From JAICMB01 sp963838885 (GTDB taxonomy: Bacteria; Acidobacteriota; Terriglobia; Bryobacterales; Bryobacteraceae), in contig CAWITB010000057.1 in assembly GCA_963838885.1 (NCBI GenBank), forward strand, positions 1 through 64,000: a DNA stretch of 64,000 bases, given 5' to 3'. Both the position numbers and the translations under genes were made by a program. Below, piece after piece: positions 1-8,075 of this stretch (position 1 is the first letter of the stretch; each line of letters starts with the position of its first letter). The notes beneath the pieces were generated by a model that worked only from the letters and a program-made list of their open reading frames with translations, did not search any database and was not told the DNA's origin.

Positions 1-221
1 TGGCGATACGGCCGATCCTGTTGAGGCCATAATCCGTAAACCACAACGCGCCATCCGGCCCGGGCGTAATGCCCATCGCTTGGGAATTGCTGCCCAAGGG
101 GAAAATACGCGGTTGCCCCCGCCGTCTGCGCCGCAACGGTCAGCCCGCTGCAGAGCAACAAGGGAAGTGCATAATACCTGAGATAACGCGTGTTAGAAAC
201 GAAAAACATCGAAATTGTCAT
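1..221 (-). pseudogene. Streptogramin lyase (Vgb)-like beta-propeller protein, 5' end only, frameshifted
   Basis: The minus strand encodes a signal peptide from an ATG at 221 behind a GGAGGG ribosome binding site, followed by a propeller blade with the motif GPDGALWFTDYG. That blade motif is typical of the Vgb family of secreted beta-propellers, which are abundant in Acidobacteriota. The signal peptide and the blade lie in different frames. Removing one base from the run of five C at 116-120 joins them, so this is either a one-base frameshift or a homopolymer error. The gene continues beyond the left edge. No enzymatic role can be inferred, because most Vgb-like proteins are not antibiotic lyases. 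Confidence 0.7.
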
Positions 222-465
222 TTGCCCTCCGTGAACGATGGCATCGTAGGTTACGATGCCGCGGCTATTAGTCGGCCCACCGGAACCTCAAAATTGTGAA
301 ACACTGCTTATAACGCCTCGCGCCGCTGCAAGTTATCGGCCAAAACAGTTTTCTACCGGCGCTTAGAGATACGCGTGTTGAACGGACTGTAACCGTCTGG
401 TACGAACTAAGCCGACAAACGATTGGGATCTTGTCCCAAAGCTTTGAACGAATCGCCTGTTGAAC

Positions 466-727
466 CTACGTGGCCAGCACCGGCTCGGCCTGTCTGCCGG
501 TGACGCTTTCCGTCCAACTGGCTGAGGCGCAGCGGCCGGGGCCTTTTCCTGCCCCTCAGATTTAGCGGCGAGCTCCGCGCGGCGGGTTTCGGCATCCAGC
601 AGCGCCGCGAAGGCGGCAGCCGCCGCAGCATCCGGCCCTGGACCAGTCCGCCGCCCGTGGCCCGCTCGGCCATGGCGTCTTTGACCCGCTGAAGATTCGC
701 GGCGTCCGTCTCGTTGAATCCCTCCAT
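466..727 (-). pseudogene. Small unknown protein, broken into three frames
   Basis: An ATG at 727 opens a plausible helical soluble protein beginning MEGFNETDAANLQRVKDA. Coding-like text continues in a second frame as an Ala/Glu-rich helix (AALLDAETRRAELAAK) and ends in a third frame with a stop at 466-468. About 85 residues result if two one-base indels are repaired. I do not recognise the family. The overlapping ORFs on both strands here look worse as proteins. The call rests on composition and frame continuity only. Confidence 0.3.
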
Positions 728-905
728 ACGTGCCTCACTTGTTTGGGTTGCATCCGCCCTTTGGGATACTTCAACCCCCGCATCGCCAGAAGTGTTTTTT
801 TGGCAATTCGGTGACCGCCCCGCGTCCCCGCGCCAGCACCTTGCGCCAGGGCACCTCGGCCGCGACCTCGCACACCGTCTCGGCAAGCAGTTCTTCGCCT
901 TCCAT
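720..905 (-). pseudogene. Small unknown protein remnant upstream of the previous one
   Basis: From an ATG at 905 the minus strand reads MEGEELLAETVCEVAAEV and on through a basic stretch. It then switches frame in a run of A/T near 798 to continue as LLAMRGLKYPKG before running into the start of the next small gene. The family is not recognised and the 3' limit is uncertain. It could equally be one gene with the unit at 466-727. Its position at the left edge of the island suggests mobile-element accessory DNA. Confidence 0.22.
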
Positions 906-988
906 ATCCACACCCCGGTGCAGTTCGGCAGAATTACAAGAGACCCGCGAACGCCGGAAGCAAAAAAAGGCCCCGGCACTCTGAAACA

Positions 989-1285
989 ATGCGTCTGCTA
1001 CACCGCGCGACCGGCTGGACGGTGATTTTTCTTTATACTTTCGGATGGAGATGCTTCATTCCCTTCACCCTGCCCGCCCTGCTTGCAGGCATTCTCGGGT
1101 TTGAGCTGGTGAGCGACTTGCCGCCAGCGCGAGCCATTCCCGCCGCCCTGATGCTTGCGGCCCAGGTGGAATGCATGGCGGCAGTGGTGGCGGACGGAGA
1201 GCTTCCGGAAACGTATAAGACGCTGGAGGACAACGCGGATGGTTTGTCCGCCTATGGAACATCCAACGGCGGCGAGATTATTTGA
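989..1285 (+). CDS. Hypothetical protein with hydrophobic N-terminus
   Basis: A 98-residue frame starts at 989. Residues about 10-40 are strongly hydrophobic (one or two membrane segments or a signal sequence), followed by a polar, acidic C-terminal half. No known domain is recognised and no clear ribosome binding site is visible. It is the only plus-strand frame in the first 2 kb that resembles a protein, but chance remains possible because the complementary strand is also open. Confidence 0.28.
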   Translation: MRLLHRATGWTVIFLYTFGWRCFIPFTLPALLAGILGFELVSDLPPARAIPAALMLAAQVECMAAVVADGELPETYKTLEDNADGLSAYGTSNGGEII

Positions 1286-1331
1286 AAGCGAAACTGAGCA
1301 CGCAGTTCACGCCCGTCCCCCTTCTACAGTC

Positions 1332-2312
1332 CTAGTTTGAACAAGAGGTTGCAGCGCATATTGAAATTCGTGGCGAAAAGTGCATAACTTGTTGCTTCAC
1401 TCCATCGTCAACCACACATTGATTCGGTGCAGCGGCTGCACCGCCATAGCCTGAAATGGGCATGTCATCGATATAGTTACCTCCGCTCTGGGCTTGGACA
1501 TTGCCCGTAAGAGGCATTCCGTCATCTATTTTTGTGTCGAGTGCACTCGCTTGCTCCGGAGTAAGGCATTCAGAGTAGGGCGAGCCGCCGCACGTGTTAT
1601 ATCCGCATGTGGTGTTAGGACCTACTAAAGCTAGAACATTTCCTAAAGATGCACCTGGCAGAGGCGGTGGCCAGTCGGCGCTGGCATGAGCGGAGTATCC
1701 CACATACCATCCGCCGCTCCCGATTGCTGAGGGAAAGCCGAATCCATACGGTTGCATCGCAGCAGGGAAATTGTTTCAGGGGCCTGAAATGTAGCCTCCT
1801 CCTCCACTCCAGTTGGCAGAATAACTGCTGATTAACTTGGACTGACTCAGATGCAGCCAGAAAGTCTCCATCTCATTGTTCGGCCCTGCACCACAGCAAC
1901 TGAACAAATAGCCAGTGGTATTGCCGATAATCCCGTTGCCATCACCATTGATAGGAACTGAGCTTCCGCTGGTAAATCCAAAACTGCTTGCATTGGTGCA
2001 GTCACCTGGCACACAGCCATACTTGTCTCTGAACGTGGCGGCGGCGGTTCTGAATTGTTCTTGCTGCTTCAACACAGACCGCAACGTTACGGCTTTAATC
2101 AAACCTTGCCCGACCAGCACCCCGCCGACAATCAGGCCAATGACGACCAGCACAATCGAAAGCTCGATGAGCGTGAAGCCGTTTTTGGGGCTCGCTTGCG
2201 CTGCGCCGGTTCCACGAGTGCCTTCACCCGCAACGGGTCCGAAGCTATCACCTCGCGCAAGGAATCCTGCCATTGCTCCGGGTCGCACTCTGCGTTCCGT
2301 GAAATGTAACAA
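1332..2312 (-). pseudogene. Prepilin-like protein, interrupted by an in-frame TGA and lacking its own start
   Basis: The minus strand carries a type IV prepilin N-terminus (GFTLIELSIVLVVIGLIVGG) at about 2110-2180, then a pilin-like body with a YGCVPGD motif (family motif YGxLPGD) and a C-terminal IDDGMP motif. The frame is cut by TGA at 1776-1778 and resumes without a shift to 1332, so this is one gene with one nonsense codon. Upstream of about 2190 the frame contains no pilin sequence. Instead it overlaps, out of frame, the 3' part of another small gene. The nearest starts (2312 or 2270) would add unrelated residues, so the natural 5' end has probably been lost by recombination. The product would be a surface or secretion pseudopilin. 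Confidence 0.75.
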
Positions 2313-2410
2313 GCGGAGCGTTGAAACACAACCCGGTCGTACTCGGCGCGGGCATATTCGGTGACCGCCCGCTTTTCATCCGCGCTCAAGGAGTCAAAGC
2401 AACTGCCCAT
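2132..2410 (-). pseudogene. Small soluble protein, 3' end replaced by prepilin DNA
   Basis: An ATG at 2410 starts a convincing soluble, helical protein (MGSCFDSLSADEKRAVTEYA, later AECDPEQWQDSLREV). Its frame remains coding-like to about 2195. From there the DNA is the prepilin 5' segment, read in the wrong frame until a stop at 2132. The true C-terminus is therefore missing. The family is not recognised. Together with the start-less pilin it marks a recombination junction. Confidence 0.5.
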
Positions 2411-2478
2411 GGCTTTCTTTCGGTGGTATGTATCCAACGTGATACTACGGCCCCACCGATTAAGGAAGCGTTAAGGAT

Positions 2479-2514
2479 GACCGGCACAATCGAAAGCTCG
2501 ATGAGCGTGAAGCC
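2479..2514 (-). repeat. Orphan copy of the prepilin 5' segment
   Basis: These 36 bases encode, on the minus strand, KGFTLIELSIV followed by PVIL and a stop, with no pilin body attached. The block is nearly identical to the 5' segments of the full prepilin genes at about 2145-2180, 3718-3753, 4544-4579 and 5389-5424. Confidence 0.75.
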
Positions 2515-2616
2515 CTTCCTCAGGCGATTGCATTTGCCGTCCGTCCTGCCTTGCTGTACAGCGTTGTTGGCTGAAGCCCGCGCCCGCGCAGGAATGTTCC
2601 GAAACCATAACGCCAG

Positions 2617-2921
2617 ATGAGAACACGTTCTCCATATTTGTGGCTGGCTCTGTTCTGCCTCGCTTGTTCATCCACTTGCGCCGCTGAAACGGCCGAAAGG
2701 CCCGACATTCCGCCCGATTACCAGCGTTGTCAAACGGATGCGGATTGCACGGTCATGGAAGATAGTTGAGCCGATGGCATGCAATCAACATGACCAGCAT
2801 CCCCGCCGCTACCGCCTTTTTTAGCAGGGCGGTCGATGACTGCAAATTCATTCCCTCCTCGCAGCCATCGCTCGGATGTTTCGACAACACGTGCGGATTC
2901 GCTCCAGAGATAACCCGCTAA
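2617..2921 (+). pseudogene. Cysteine-rich secreted or lipoprotein-like protein, one frameshift
   Basis: An ATG at 2617 opens a signal peptide with a lipobox-like LFCLACSS, then a cysteine-bearing region (QRCQTDADCTVMEDS). A stop follows at about 2762. A one-base change there joins a second frame that continues with AINMTSIPAATAFFSRAVDD and ends LGCFDNTCGFAPEITR at the stop 2919-2921. The pattern of paired cysteines around DADC and a terminal NTCG resembles small periplasmic Cys-rich proteins of unknown function seen in proteobacteria. It lies opposite to the pilin array and ends three bases before an orphan pilin segment. Confidence 0.5.
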
Positions 2922-2923
2922 GT

Positions 2924-2959
2924 GACCAGCACAATCGAAAGCTGATAAGCGTGAAAGCG
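2924..2959 (-). repeat. Second orphan, degenerate copy of the prepilin 5' segment
   Basis: This block matches the same 36-base segment (GACCAGCACAATCGAAAGCT at its left end) but has lost bases in the middle, so the FTLIEL reading is destroyed. No pilin body adjoins it. It begins directly after the stop of the Cys-rich gene. Confidence 0.65.
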
Positions 2960-3012
2960 TTGGCAACACCCTTAGTAGGTGAATCATAACCCGCACTGGT
3001 TGCCCGGCGTGC

Positions 3013-3780
3013 TTATGGCATATTCGGCGGTGGTGGAACAGATGGTGGTCGTGCAGGCACTCGGCAATGTACGAACCCGGCCGTGGCAGGATGTCCGTCG
3101 TCGATGTTTCTGTCGATGCCCAACGCTTCCGAGGGTGTAAAGGCAGGCAGGAGAGCATTGACGTATATCCAGTTTGTTGTGCCCACCTCGATGCTGTTCT
3201 TAAAATCGCCATCGAACCAGCCGGTCCAAACCGTGCAGGCACTCGTATTGCTTGAGGCATCGTCAACCAGAAAATACCCTACGCCACTAATGCGCGAAGT
3301 GGGGATATTGACGCCGGGCAATGAAGGAGGAGGAGCGGAGGGATTTTGCGTTCCGGTGTAGGCACCGGCGACCAGTCCCGAATTCGCGAGATGCTGCCAG
3401 GCGCGGTATGCCTCATAGTAAAAAGTAGGAGAGCTGCCATAGCCGTCCCAAAGTTTTCCGTCGCCGTTTCCATTGCAGGTCGCGGCTCCCGTGCTGACCG
3501 TGTTAAAGCATGCCGCGTCGTTCCCCGTACCGTTCCCGCCCGCCGCTCCCCAATAGCTCGTGGCGTTAGGCATGTCACCTGGCAGTGCATCGTATTTCCC
3601 CTGAAAAGTATTTATGGCGGTGTCGAACTTTTGCAAATCGGTAACTACGCTCTGGATTTCCGCCGCGCGGATGCGCGACTGTCCCGCCAGCACGCCGCCG
3701 ACAATCAGGCCGATAATGACCAGTACAATCGAAAGCTCGATGAGCGTGAAGCCGCGCTTATATTGACATTTTGTGTGCAT
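3013..3780 (-). CDS. Prepilin-type pseudopilin, 255 aa
   Basis: The N-terminus carries the prepilin peptidase site and helix, RGFTLIELSIVLVIIGLIVGG, preceded by a short basic leader (MHTKCQYKR). Cleavage would occur after the Gly before Phe. Further motifs are an INTFQGKYDALPGD segment at about residues 50-65, Cys residues near 85-97, and SEALGIDRNIDDG at about 215-228. The C-terminus is Pro-rich. The frame is intact. Such proteins are assembled by type II secretion or type IV pilus machinery in the inner membrane, but no assembly ATPase or peptidase gene is in this window. It belongs to a same-strand array of four paralogues. Confidence 0.8.
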   Translation of the reverse strand: MHTKCQYKRGFTLIELSIVLVIIGLIVGGVLAGQSRIRAAEIQSVVTDLQKFDTAINTFQGKYDALPGDMPNATSYWGAAGGNGTGNDAACFNTVSTGAATCNGNGDGKLWDGYGSSPTFYYEAYRAWQHLANSGLVAGAYTGTQNPSAPPPSLPGVNIPTSRISGVGYFLVDDASSNTSACTVWTGWFDGDFKNSIEVGTTNWIYVNALLPAFTPSEALGIDRNIDDGHPATAGFVHCRVPARPPSVPPPPNMP

Positions 3781-3808
3781 AATTTCCTGAGCCTTGATTG
3801 CCGGGCGG

Positions 3809-4612
3809 TCACCACATATTTGCGAAAAGCATGAGGCAGCCCGGAGTTTTAATCGTCAAATCATAAGCTGCTGTACTGGCAGTGTTAGTGGTCGTGCAGT
3901 TCCACGTCATGCCTTGGAATGAACCCGACCATCCCATGACGATTACGTTCCCCGAAGCTGGCAGGCCATCATCGATTTTTTATCAATGGAAAAAGCATCA
4001 GCAGGCGTCAGGACCGGGGCTACGTTCGGGGTATCACCGCCGCCCGGAGGTTCAGCAGCCCCAAACAAGAACACATCCGGGTAGGTCTGGGTATAGAAGG
4101 GAGTCGAGGTAGCCCAGATGGATGTTGAACTGTTGGCGAGAGAATAGCCGGAGCCGTTACCGAAAGCGGAAGCAGGCACATTCGCGCCCGGCGTCGCACG
4201 TCCATATCCCCCCGCCGGATATTTTCCTGCCACAAGACCGGCGGCAGCAAGCTGTGTCCAGAAGAAGCCAACTTCGCCGTTGTACGGATATACGCCGCCA
4301 GGCGTGAACAAGTCATCAATAACACCGTTGCCGTTGCCATTGCCGCTATTTACTCCCCGCCGGAATCATCTGTCCCAAGCGCCTACTGGCATTCGGAAAG
4401 TCACCCGGCAGATAGCCGTATTTTCCCTGGAACGTATAAATGGCCGCTGAAAATCTGTCCTTTTCCGAAATTACGGCCCGCAGCGCCGCCGCGTGGATGA
4501 GGTCTTGCCCAACGAGCACGCCGCCGACAATCAGGCCGATGATGACCAGCACAATCGAAAGCTCGATGAGCGTAAAGCCGCGATGGGAGTTGAGGTCTGA
4601 GGGGAACATCAC
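3809..4612 (-). pseudogene. Prepilin-type pseudopilin, frameshifted in three places
   Basis: The ATG at 4612 overlaps the stop of the upstream pilin as ATGA, implying translational coupling. The N-terminus has HRGFTLIELSIVLVIIGLIV, then YTFQGKYGYLPGDFPNAS. Frame changes near 4375-4350 interrupt the gene. The body then continues (GVIDDLFTPGGVYPYNGEVG), another shift occurs near 3960 inside the IDDG motif, and a coherent C-terminus (NVIVMGWSGSFQGMTWNC) runs to a stop at 3809-3811. With repairs it would be about 265 residues, like its neighbours. Confidence 0.75.
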
Positions 4613-5442
4613 TGAAACCGGAATGAAAGCGCGCAGTTCGCTCCTGCCCCACTGTTCACGCCGATGGAATACGAATTATTAGTGGTGTTATAGCAGGTCG
4701 CGGGACTATCGGAGGCTGCGTTTGGCGCATCCCCCAAGAGGTAGCTGCCCTCGATATAAACCGCGACGACGCTGCCCGGCGTCGGCATTCCATCGTCCAC
4801 TTTCTTGTCGATGGCACGGGCCTGCAAGACCGGTATATTGGCGTTGGAAGTCATGACGCCGTTACCGTCCACGCTCACCACGGCCGAAAGACCCCACCAA
4901 TTGGCCCCGTCTACGGAGTAGACATATAAAAAATTGCCAAGGCCGAGTTTTGCAGGCGGAAAGAAATTGCCGAGGTAATTGCTTCCTGCTGTCAACGAAA
5001 GATTGGGGGCTCCGCCTCCCACGCATGCAATCGCGGAGGACCCGAAGGTTCCGTCAATCAAGTGACCGGCAACGGTACTGCTTAAATCCATCCAGAACAG
5101 ACCGGTTTCCCCTGCCGCCTGAACGTTCGTCGAGCCCGGCCATCCTTCAATCATGCCGTCGCCGTTTCGCCATCCGGGCTGGCTGCCGTCACAGCTTGTC
5201 CCGACTGCAAAGCCGAACTGCGTCGCCGCAGTCGGAGTCATATCGCCTGGCAGCGGGCCGTACTTGCCGTAGAAGGTCTCCACCCCTGTGTTGTATTTCT
5301 CAATTTGAGAAATCTGCGCACGCACTTCCGCCGCGCGGATAAGGTCTTGCCCGACCAGCACGCCGCCGATAATCAGGCCGATGATGGCCAGCACTATCGA
5401 AAGCTCGATGAGAGTGAAGCCATGTTGACGCGCGTTTTGCAA
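4609..5442 (-). CDS. Prepilin-type pseudopilin, 277 aa, first gene of the array
   Basis: An intact prepilin starts MQNARQHGFTLIELSIVLAI, with the hydrophobic helix to about residue 30, VETFYGKYGPLPGDM at about 52-66, and RAIDKKVDDGMPTPGS at about 205-220. It is the longest and best preserved member of the array. Its TGA overlaps the ATG of the next pilin. No sortase or outer-membrane motif is present. The role is probably as a minor pilin or pseudopilin. The protein type is common in alpha- and gammaproteobacterial accessory regions (family knowledge), which fits a foreign origin. Confidence 0.85.
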   Translation of the reverse strand: MQNARQHGFTLIELSIVLAIIGLIIGGVLVGQDLIRAAEVRAQISQIEKYNTGVETFYGKYGPLPGDMTPTAATQFGFAVGTSCDGSQPGWRNGDGMIEGWPGSTNVQAAGETGLFWMDLSSTVAGHLIDGTFGSSAIACVGGGAPNLSLTAGSNYLGNFFPPAKLGLGNFLYVYSVDGANWWGLSAVVSVDGNGVMTSNANIPVLQARAIDKKVDDGMPTPGSVVAVYIEGSYLLGDAPNAASDSPATCYNTTNNSYSIGVNSGAGANCALSFRFQ

Positions 5443-5798
5443 GTGCCCCCCGAGCGGTTCACAATACGCTCATTGTGAGGGGTAGAGGTTAAACAATCGT
5501 TAGCAAATATCGTCGTCACCCCACTCCGTTTTTTGCGACGAGTACGCTTACCCAAGCTGTTTTTGTTCCTACGCTTCATCAGGAAGCAAGCGCTTATCCC
5601 GGCCCATGCCGTTTCGACCAAGAAAGAGGGCAGATTCCAAGCCCATAGAAGCGAGAGCATGACCGCGACCGCGCCGAGGAAATTCATCCAGAGATAGCGT
5701 CGGCCAAGGACCGTCACCGCGCCGCGCTGTACGAGGATGTAGGCCGCGAGCATTGAAAGCACGCCCGCGATTCCGATGGCATTTGGGAGTCCTTCCAA
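5394..5798 (-). CDS. Small membrane protein, CBU_0592-like
   Basis: The first 75 residues contain three hydrophobic segments (NAIGIAGVLSMLAAYILVQ; YLWMNFLGAVAVMLSLLWAW; SFLVETAWAGISACFLM). This resembles the CBU_0592 family of about 85-residue three-helix inner membrane proteins of unknown function. The remaining 60 residues are polar, basic and unlike the family, and they overlap the start of the pilin at 5442 in another frame. The 3' part is therefore probably extra sequence or frame-shifted. It lies directly upstream of the pilin array on the same strand. Confidence 0.5.
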   Translation of the reverse strand: MEGLPNAIGIAGVLSMLAAYILVQRGAVTVLGRRYLWMNFLGAVAVMLSLLWAWNLPSFLVETAWAGISACFLMKRRNKNSLGKRTRRKKRSGVTTIFANDCLTSTPHNERIVNRSGGTCKTRVNMASLSSSFR

Positions 5799-5821
5799 GA
5801 CGCGCTATTCCCCGCAGCGGC

Positions 5822-6211
5822 TCAAATCCGATTTAGGCCGCCGCCTCCCACCGAATGCGCGAGGGTGGCTTCCCGTGTCGTCCAAAGAGGTTCGTCGAGC
5901 CTATTGGCGGCCGCGCTTCTCCTGTATTCCTCCACCACATCTTTAAGAACCGTTTCGCTCCTGGCCACCTTCGCCTTGATGGTGGCCTGGTACTTCCGTG
6001 GATGGCGGAATGCTTTCTCATTGCCGGTTTCCGCCTCAGCTCGCAGGATAAACAATGACCACCACTCCAACGCTCGCTGTTCTTCCCCGGCGGAGAAAGG
6101 TTTGAACCGGAGATTCTGCTGCCCGGCTCTCTCCAACTCCTCGTGCGTCAGGCGTGGCCTGTTTGCAGCCGGTACAACGGTCGTGCTCACGGCGTCCTTT
6201 TCATTTGCCAC
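5822..6211 (-). CDS. Hypothetical soluble protein, 129 aa
   Basis: This intact frame encodes a charged, helical protein (LTHEELERAGQQNLRFKPF; later TVLKDVVEEYRRSAAANR) with no signal peptide or membrane segment. No family is recognised. A 15-base motif at 6280-6294, about 70 bases upstream of the start, recurs upstream of the ankyrin gene, which suggests common control. The gene is co-oriented with the pilin array. Confidence 0.5.
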   Translation of the reverse strand: MANEKDAVSTTVVPAANRPRLTHEELERAGQQNLRFKPFSAGEEQRALEWWSLFILRAEAETGNEKAFRHPRKYQATIKAKVARSETVLKDVVEEYRRSAAANRLDEPLWTTREATLAHSVGGGGLNRI

Positions 6212-6279
6212 AGCGCAGCCCCAATGCAGGATTTCAGTTCATCAGGTACAGCCTACGCGCCCGCAGGAGTTAACGCACA

Positions 6280-6294
6280 TTAAAGTTTTGTGAC
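6280..6294 (-). promoter_or_regulatory. Shared upstream motif, copy 1
   Basis: TTAAAGTTTTGTGAC lies about 70 bases upstream of the 129-aa gene. It matches 14 of 15 bases at 7627-7641 upstream of the ankyrin gene. Read on the coding strand it is GTCACAAAACNTTAA. It is a possible promoter element or operator; no factor is known. Confidence 0.3.
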
Positions 6295-6433
6295 AGGCCA
6301 AGCCTGTGCATCCATCACAATTAGCGCAATTCAAGAGATATCGCCGGGAGACGACTTGCTAACGGGTATGCCGGGTTACCTTAATCTGAGCCAGCAGGAA
6401 GATTGTCTTTTGCGGGTGTTCATCATAGCGCAA

Positions 6434-6901
6434 TCAGGAGTGTTGACGAAGCCATAGTTTTTGTTGATCAAGGTATTTTGCTTTGGCGTTCCCTATTAGT
6501 CTTTGTGAAAGGTGACGTTCGCAGTAGTCGAGAAAGTGAACTTGCCCCTTGATTGCCGGGACATGGAAACTGCCGCTATCTTTTGTGCTTATGGCGAACC
6601 AACAAAGAGAGACATCATAGCGTATTTCCTTAATGGCCTCCCACGGAATGAAGCGACTGCGCTTCGACAGCCACGGAGGTTTACAGTCCAATTTTTGTTC
6701 CGATATTCCCAATGAAAAGCGTCTGGCTTCCCACATGGCACAAGCACCGCCCATGAACCAGACCAGGAAGATCATTGCACAGGCTTTTATGGCATCGCTG
6801 TCTAATGGCTGCATGAAGCTTGGTAAAACTATAAGCGCAATGGGTGGGGTAATGATGAAGATAAAAGCGAAACGGTTGTAGGTGTCTCCGTAGCGAAGCA
6901 A
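6434..6901 (-). CDS. Membrane protein with PH-like domain (probable)
   Basis: Two hydrophobic segments near residues 12-30 and 38-55 are followed by a soluble part with WEARRFSLGISEQKLDCK, a proline/tryptophan turn, and IPWEAIKEIRYDVSLCWF. That beta-rich pattern with an IPWxxIxxI signature resembles bacterial PH-domain membrane proteins. The listed start is TTG at 6901. Coding-like sequence continues upstream in the same frame (KKTFSLSDGTLLLRYGDTY), so the true start is probably further right and lost or frame-shifted. Function unknown. Confidence 0.42.
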   Translation of the reverse strand: MLRYGDTYNRFAFIFIITPPIALIVLPSFMQPLDSDAIKACAMIFLVWFMGGACAMWEARRFSLGISEQKLDCKPPWLSKRSRFIPWEAIKEIRYDVSLCWFAISTKDSGSFHVPAIKGQVHFLDYCERHLSQRLIGNAKAKYLDQQKLWLRQHS

Positions 6902-7094
6902 AAGCGTTCCGTCGGAAAGAGAGAATGTTTTCTTTGACGCCCTTCGTAGATAAGCCGCATGTACCAGAGCATGTAATATCCATTCTGTTTCCGTCCAGTA
7001 CCACGGACAAGGGCATAATGCACCTGTTTTTGCGGTCTGGGAGGGACGCGCATTTTACGCGTGCGGGTTCCGCTGACCTCAATAAATCTGTGTA

Positions 7095-7113
7095 CAAATC
7101 ACGAATTATGCAC
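7095..7113. repeat. Direct repeat, copy 1 (AAATCACGAATTATGCAC)
   Basis: An 18-base block here recurs at 7676-7693 with a single A/G difference. The two copies flank the ankyrin-repeat gene, and each lies upstream of a minus-strand frame. They could be operators, or target-site or attachment remnants. Confidence 0.45.
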
Positions 7114-7204
7114 ACCTCTTATTGTGATTTGCCCGAGGACGGCGTGGATTGTTCTGTCCTTGCAGTCCACAGCTTACTTTTTTTCTCAGCTTGCCTTAGC
7201 GTCT

Positions 7205-7569
7205 TTACCAACTCCTCGTCTTCTTCTCAAAGTCAATCACCAAGCCCAGTGGCGTGCGGCCATTCGCGTCCTTGGCATTGACATCCGCACCCTTGTCGAG
7301 GAGAGCTTGCACCGATTGCACGTTGCCGTAGAGAGCGGCCCGGTGAAGCGCGTACGGCCATCAGCATCGATTTTCACATTGACGTTCGCGCCCTTGTCGA
7401 GTACGGCTTGAACCGCTTCCACATTGCGAGAGGAAGCCGCCCAGTGCAGCGCCGTACAGCCGCTGCCGTCAGTCGCATTGACGTCCGCGCCCTTGCCGAC
7501 GAGCGCTTGGATCTCCTCCACGTCGCCAATTGACGCCGCATCAGTCAACCTTTTATACAGTTCGCCCAT
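7205..7569 (-). pseudogene. Ankyrin-repeat protein, one-base deletion
   Basis: Three ankyrin repeats are visible. The first two (VEEIQALVGKGADVNATDGS; TALHWAASSRNVEAVQAVL) share the frame from the ATG at 7569. After GRT near 7351 a missing base throws the track into nonsense. In the next frame the third repeat continues (RAALYGNVQSVQALLDKGAD) and ends with LVIDFEKKTRSW and a stop at 7205-7207. The repaired protein is about 120 residues. Small ankyrin proteins mediate protein-protein contacts and often act as immunity or host-interaction factors; nothing here decides which. Confidence 0.8.
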
Positions 7570-7626
7570 AACGTATTCCCCTTGTGATTTGCGGGAACAA
7601 TAGACCCCCTTTCGCCTTAAGGAAAG

Positions 7627-7641
7627 TTAACGTTTTGTGAC
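7627..7641 (-). promoter_or_regulatory. Shared upstream motif, copy 2
   Basis: TTAACGTTTTGTGAC lies about 58 bases upstream of the ankyrin gene start and matches the motif at 6280-6294 with one difference. Its similar distance from two unrelated starts supports a regulatory role. Confidence 0.3.
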
Positions 7642-7674
7642 GGCGATGAGAATGCCAGCCCGACTTATTTTGCC

Positions 7675-7693
7675 AAAATCACGAATTGTGCAC
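7675..7693. repeat. Direct repeat, copy 2 (AAATCACGAATTGTGCAC)
   Basis: Partner of the block at 7095-7113. It sits about 106 bases upstream of the ankyrin start, in the 230-base gap before the recombinase module. No other gene was seen in that gap. Confidence 0.45.
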
Positions 7694-7799
7694 GGACTGG
7701 GCCGCCGCACTTGCCACGCTTCACAGCCTTGCATAAATCGCGTGCATAAAGTCGGCGGGAACAACGGCGGGGGGGTGCAATCTAGGGTGCCCTAAGCTG

Positions 7800-8030
7800 C
7801 TAATTAGCGCTTCGCGTCAGCTCGTAGTAGTGCGTGGCGCTCTGATGTGCCAGGCCGGAAAGTATCTCCGCGTCGGAGTGCGGCGTTTCCTTCCATATAT
7901 CGGCAACCACGCGGAAAAATACAAACCCCTGCTTCTTTTCCATTTTGCCAATGACTTCCGCCGCTTCGGTGATGCTGGCATAACTGCCAATCTCGACGAA
8001 TGGCGTCCCTCGCGCACCGCGCCTTATCAA
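7800..8030 (-). CDS. Hypothetical protein downstream of the recombinase
   Basis: The frame encodes a compact soluble protein (VEIGSYASITEAAEVIGKME; later DAEILSGLAHQSATHYYELT). The only start in frame is a TTG. An overlapping frame further right (MSEKQPCFRAAKADMEVDK) looks like a natural N-terminus joined by one missing base, so the gene may be frameshifted at about 8025. The family is not recognised. It follows the recombinase on the same strand. Confidence 0.4.
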   Translation of the reverse strand: MIRRGARGTPFVEIGSYASITEAAEVIGKMEKKQGFVFFRVVADIWKETPHSDAEILSGLAHQSATHYYELTRSAN

Positions 8031-8075
8031 CTTCCATATCTGCCTTCGCTGCCCTAAAACACGGTTGCTTTTCGC

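Noticed and set aside
1770..1785. Possible recoding of TGA as an amino acid in the prepilin
   Set aside because: Only this pilin shows a clean in-frame TGA. Other genes end normally with TGA and no SECIS-like element or tRNA is seen, so a nonsense mutation is simpler.
2753..2851. A 32-residue minus-strand frame with a good GGAGGGA ribosome site
   Set aside because: It lies antisense within the better supported plus-strand Cys-rich gene and has no homologue I recognise.
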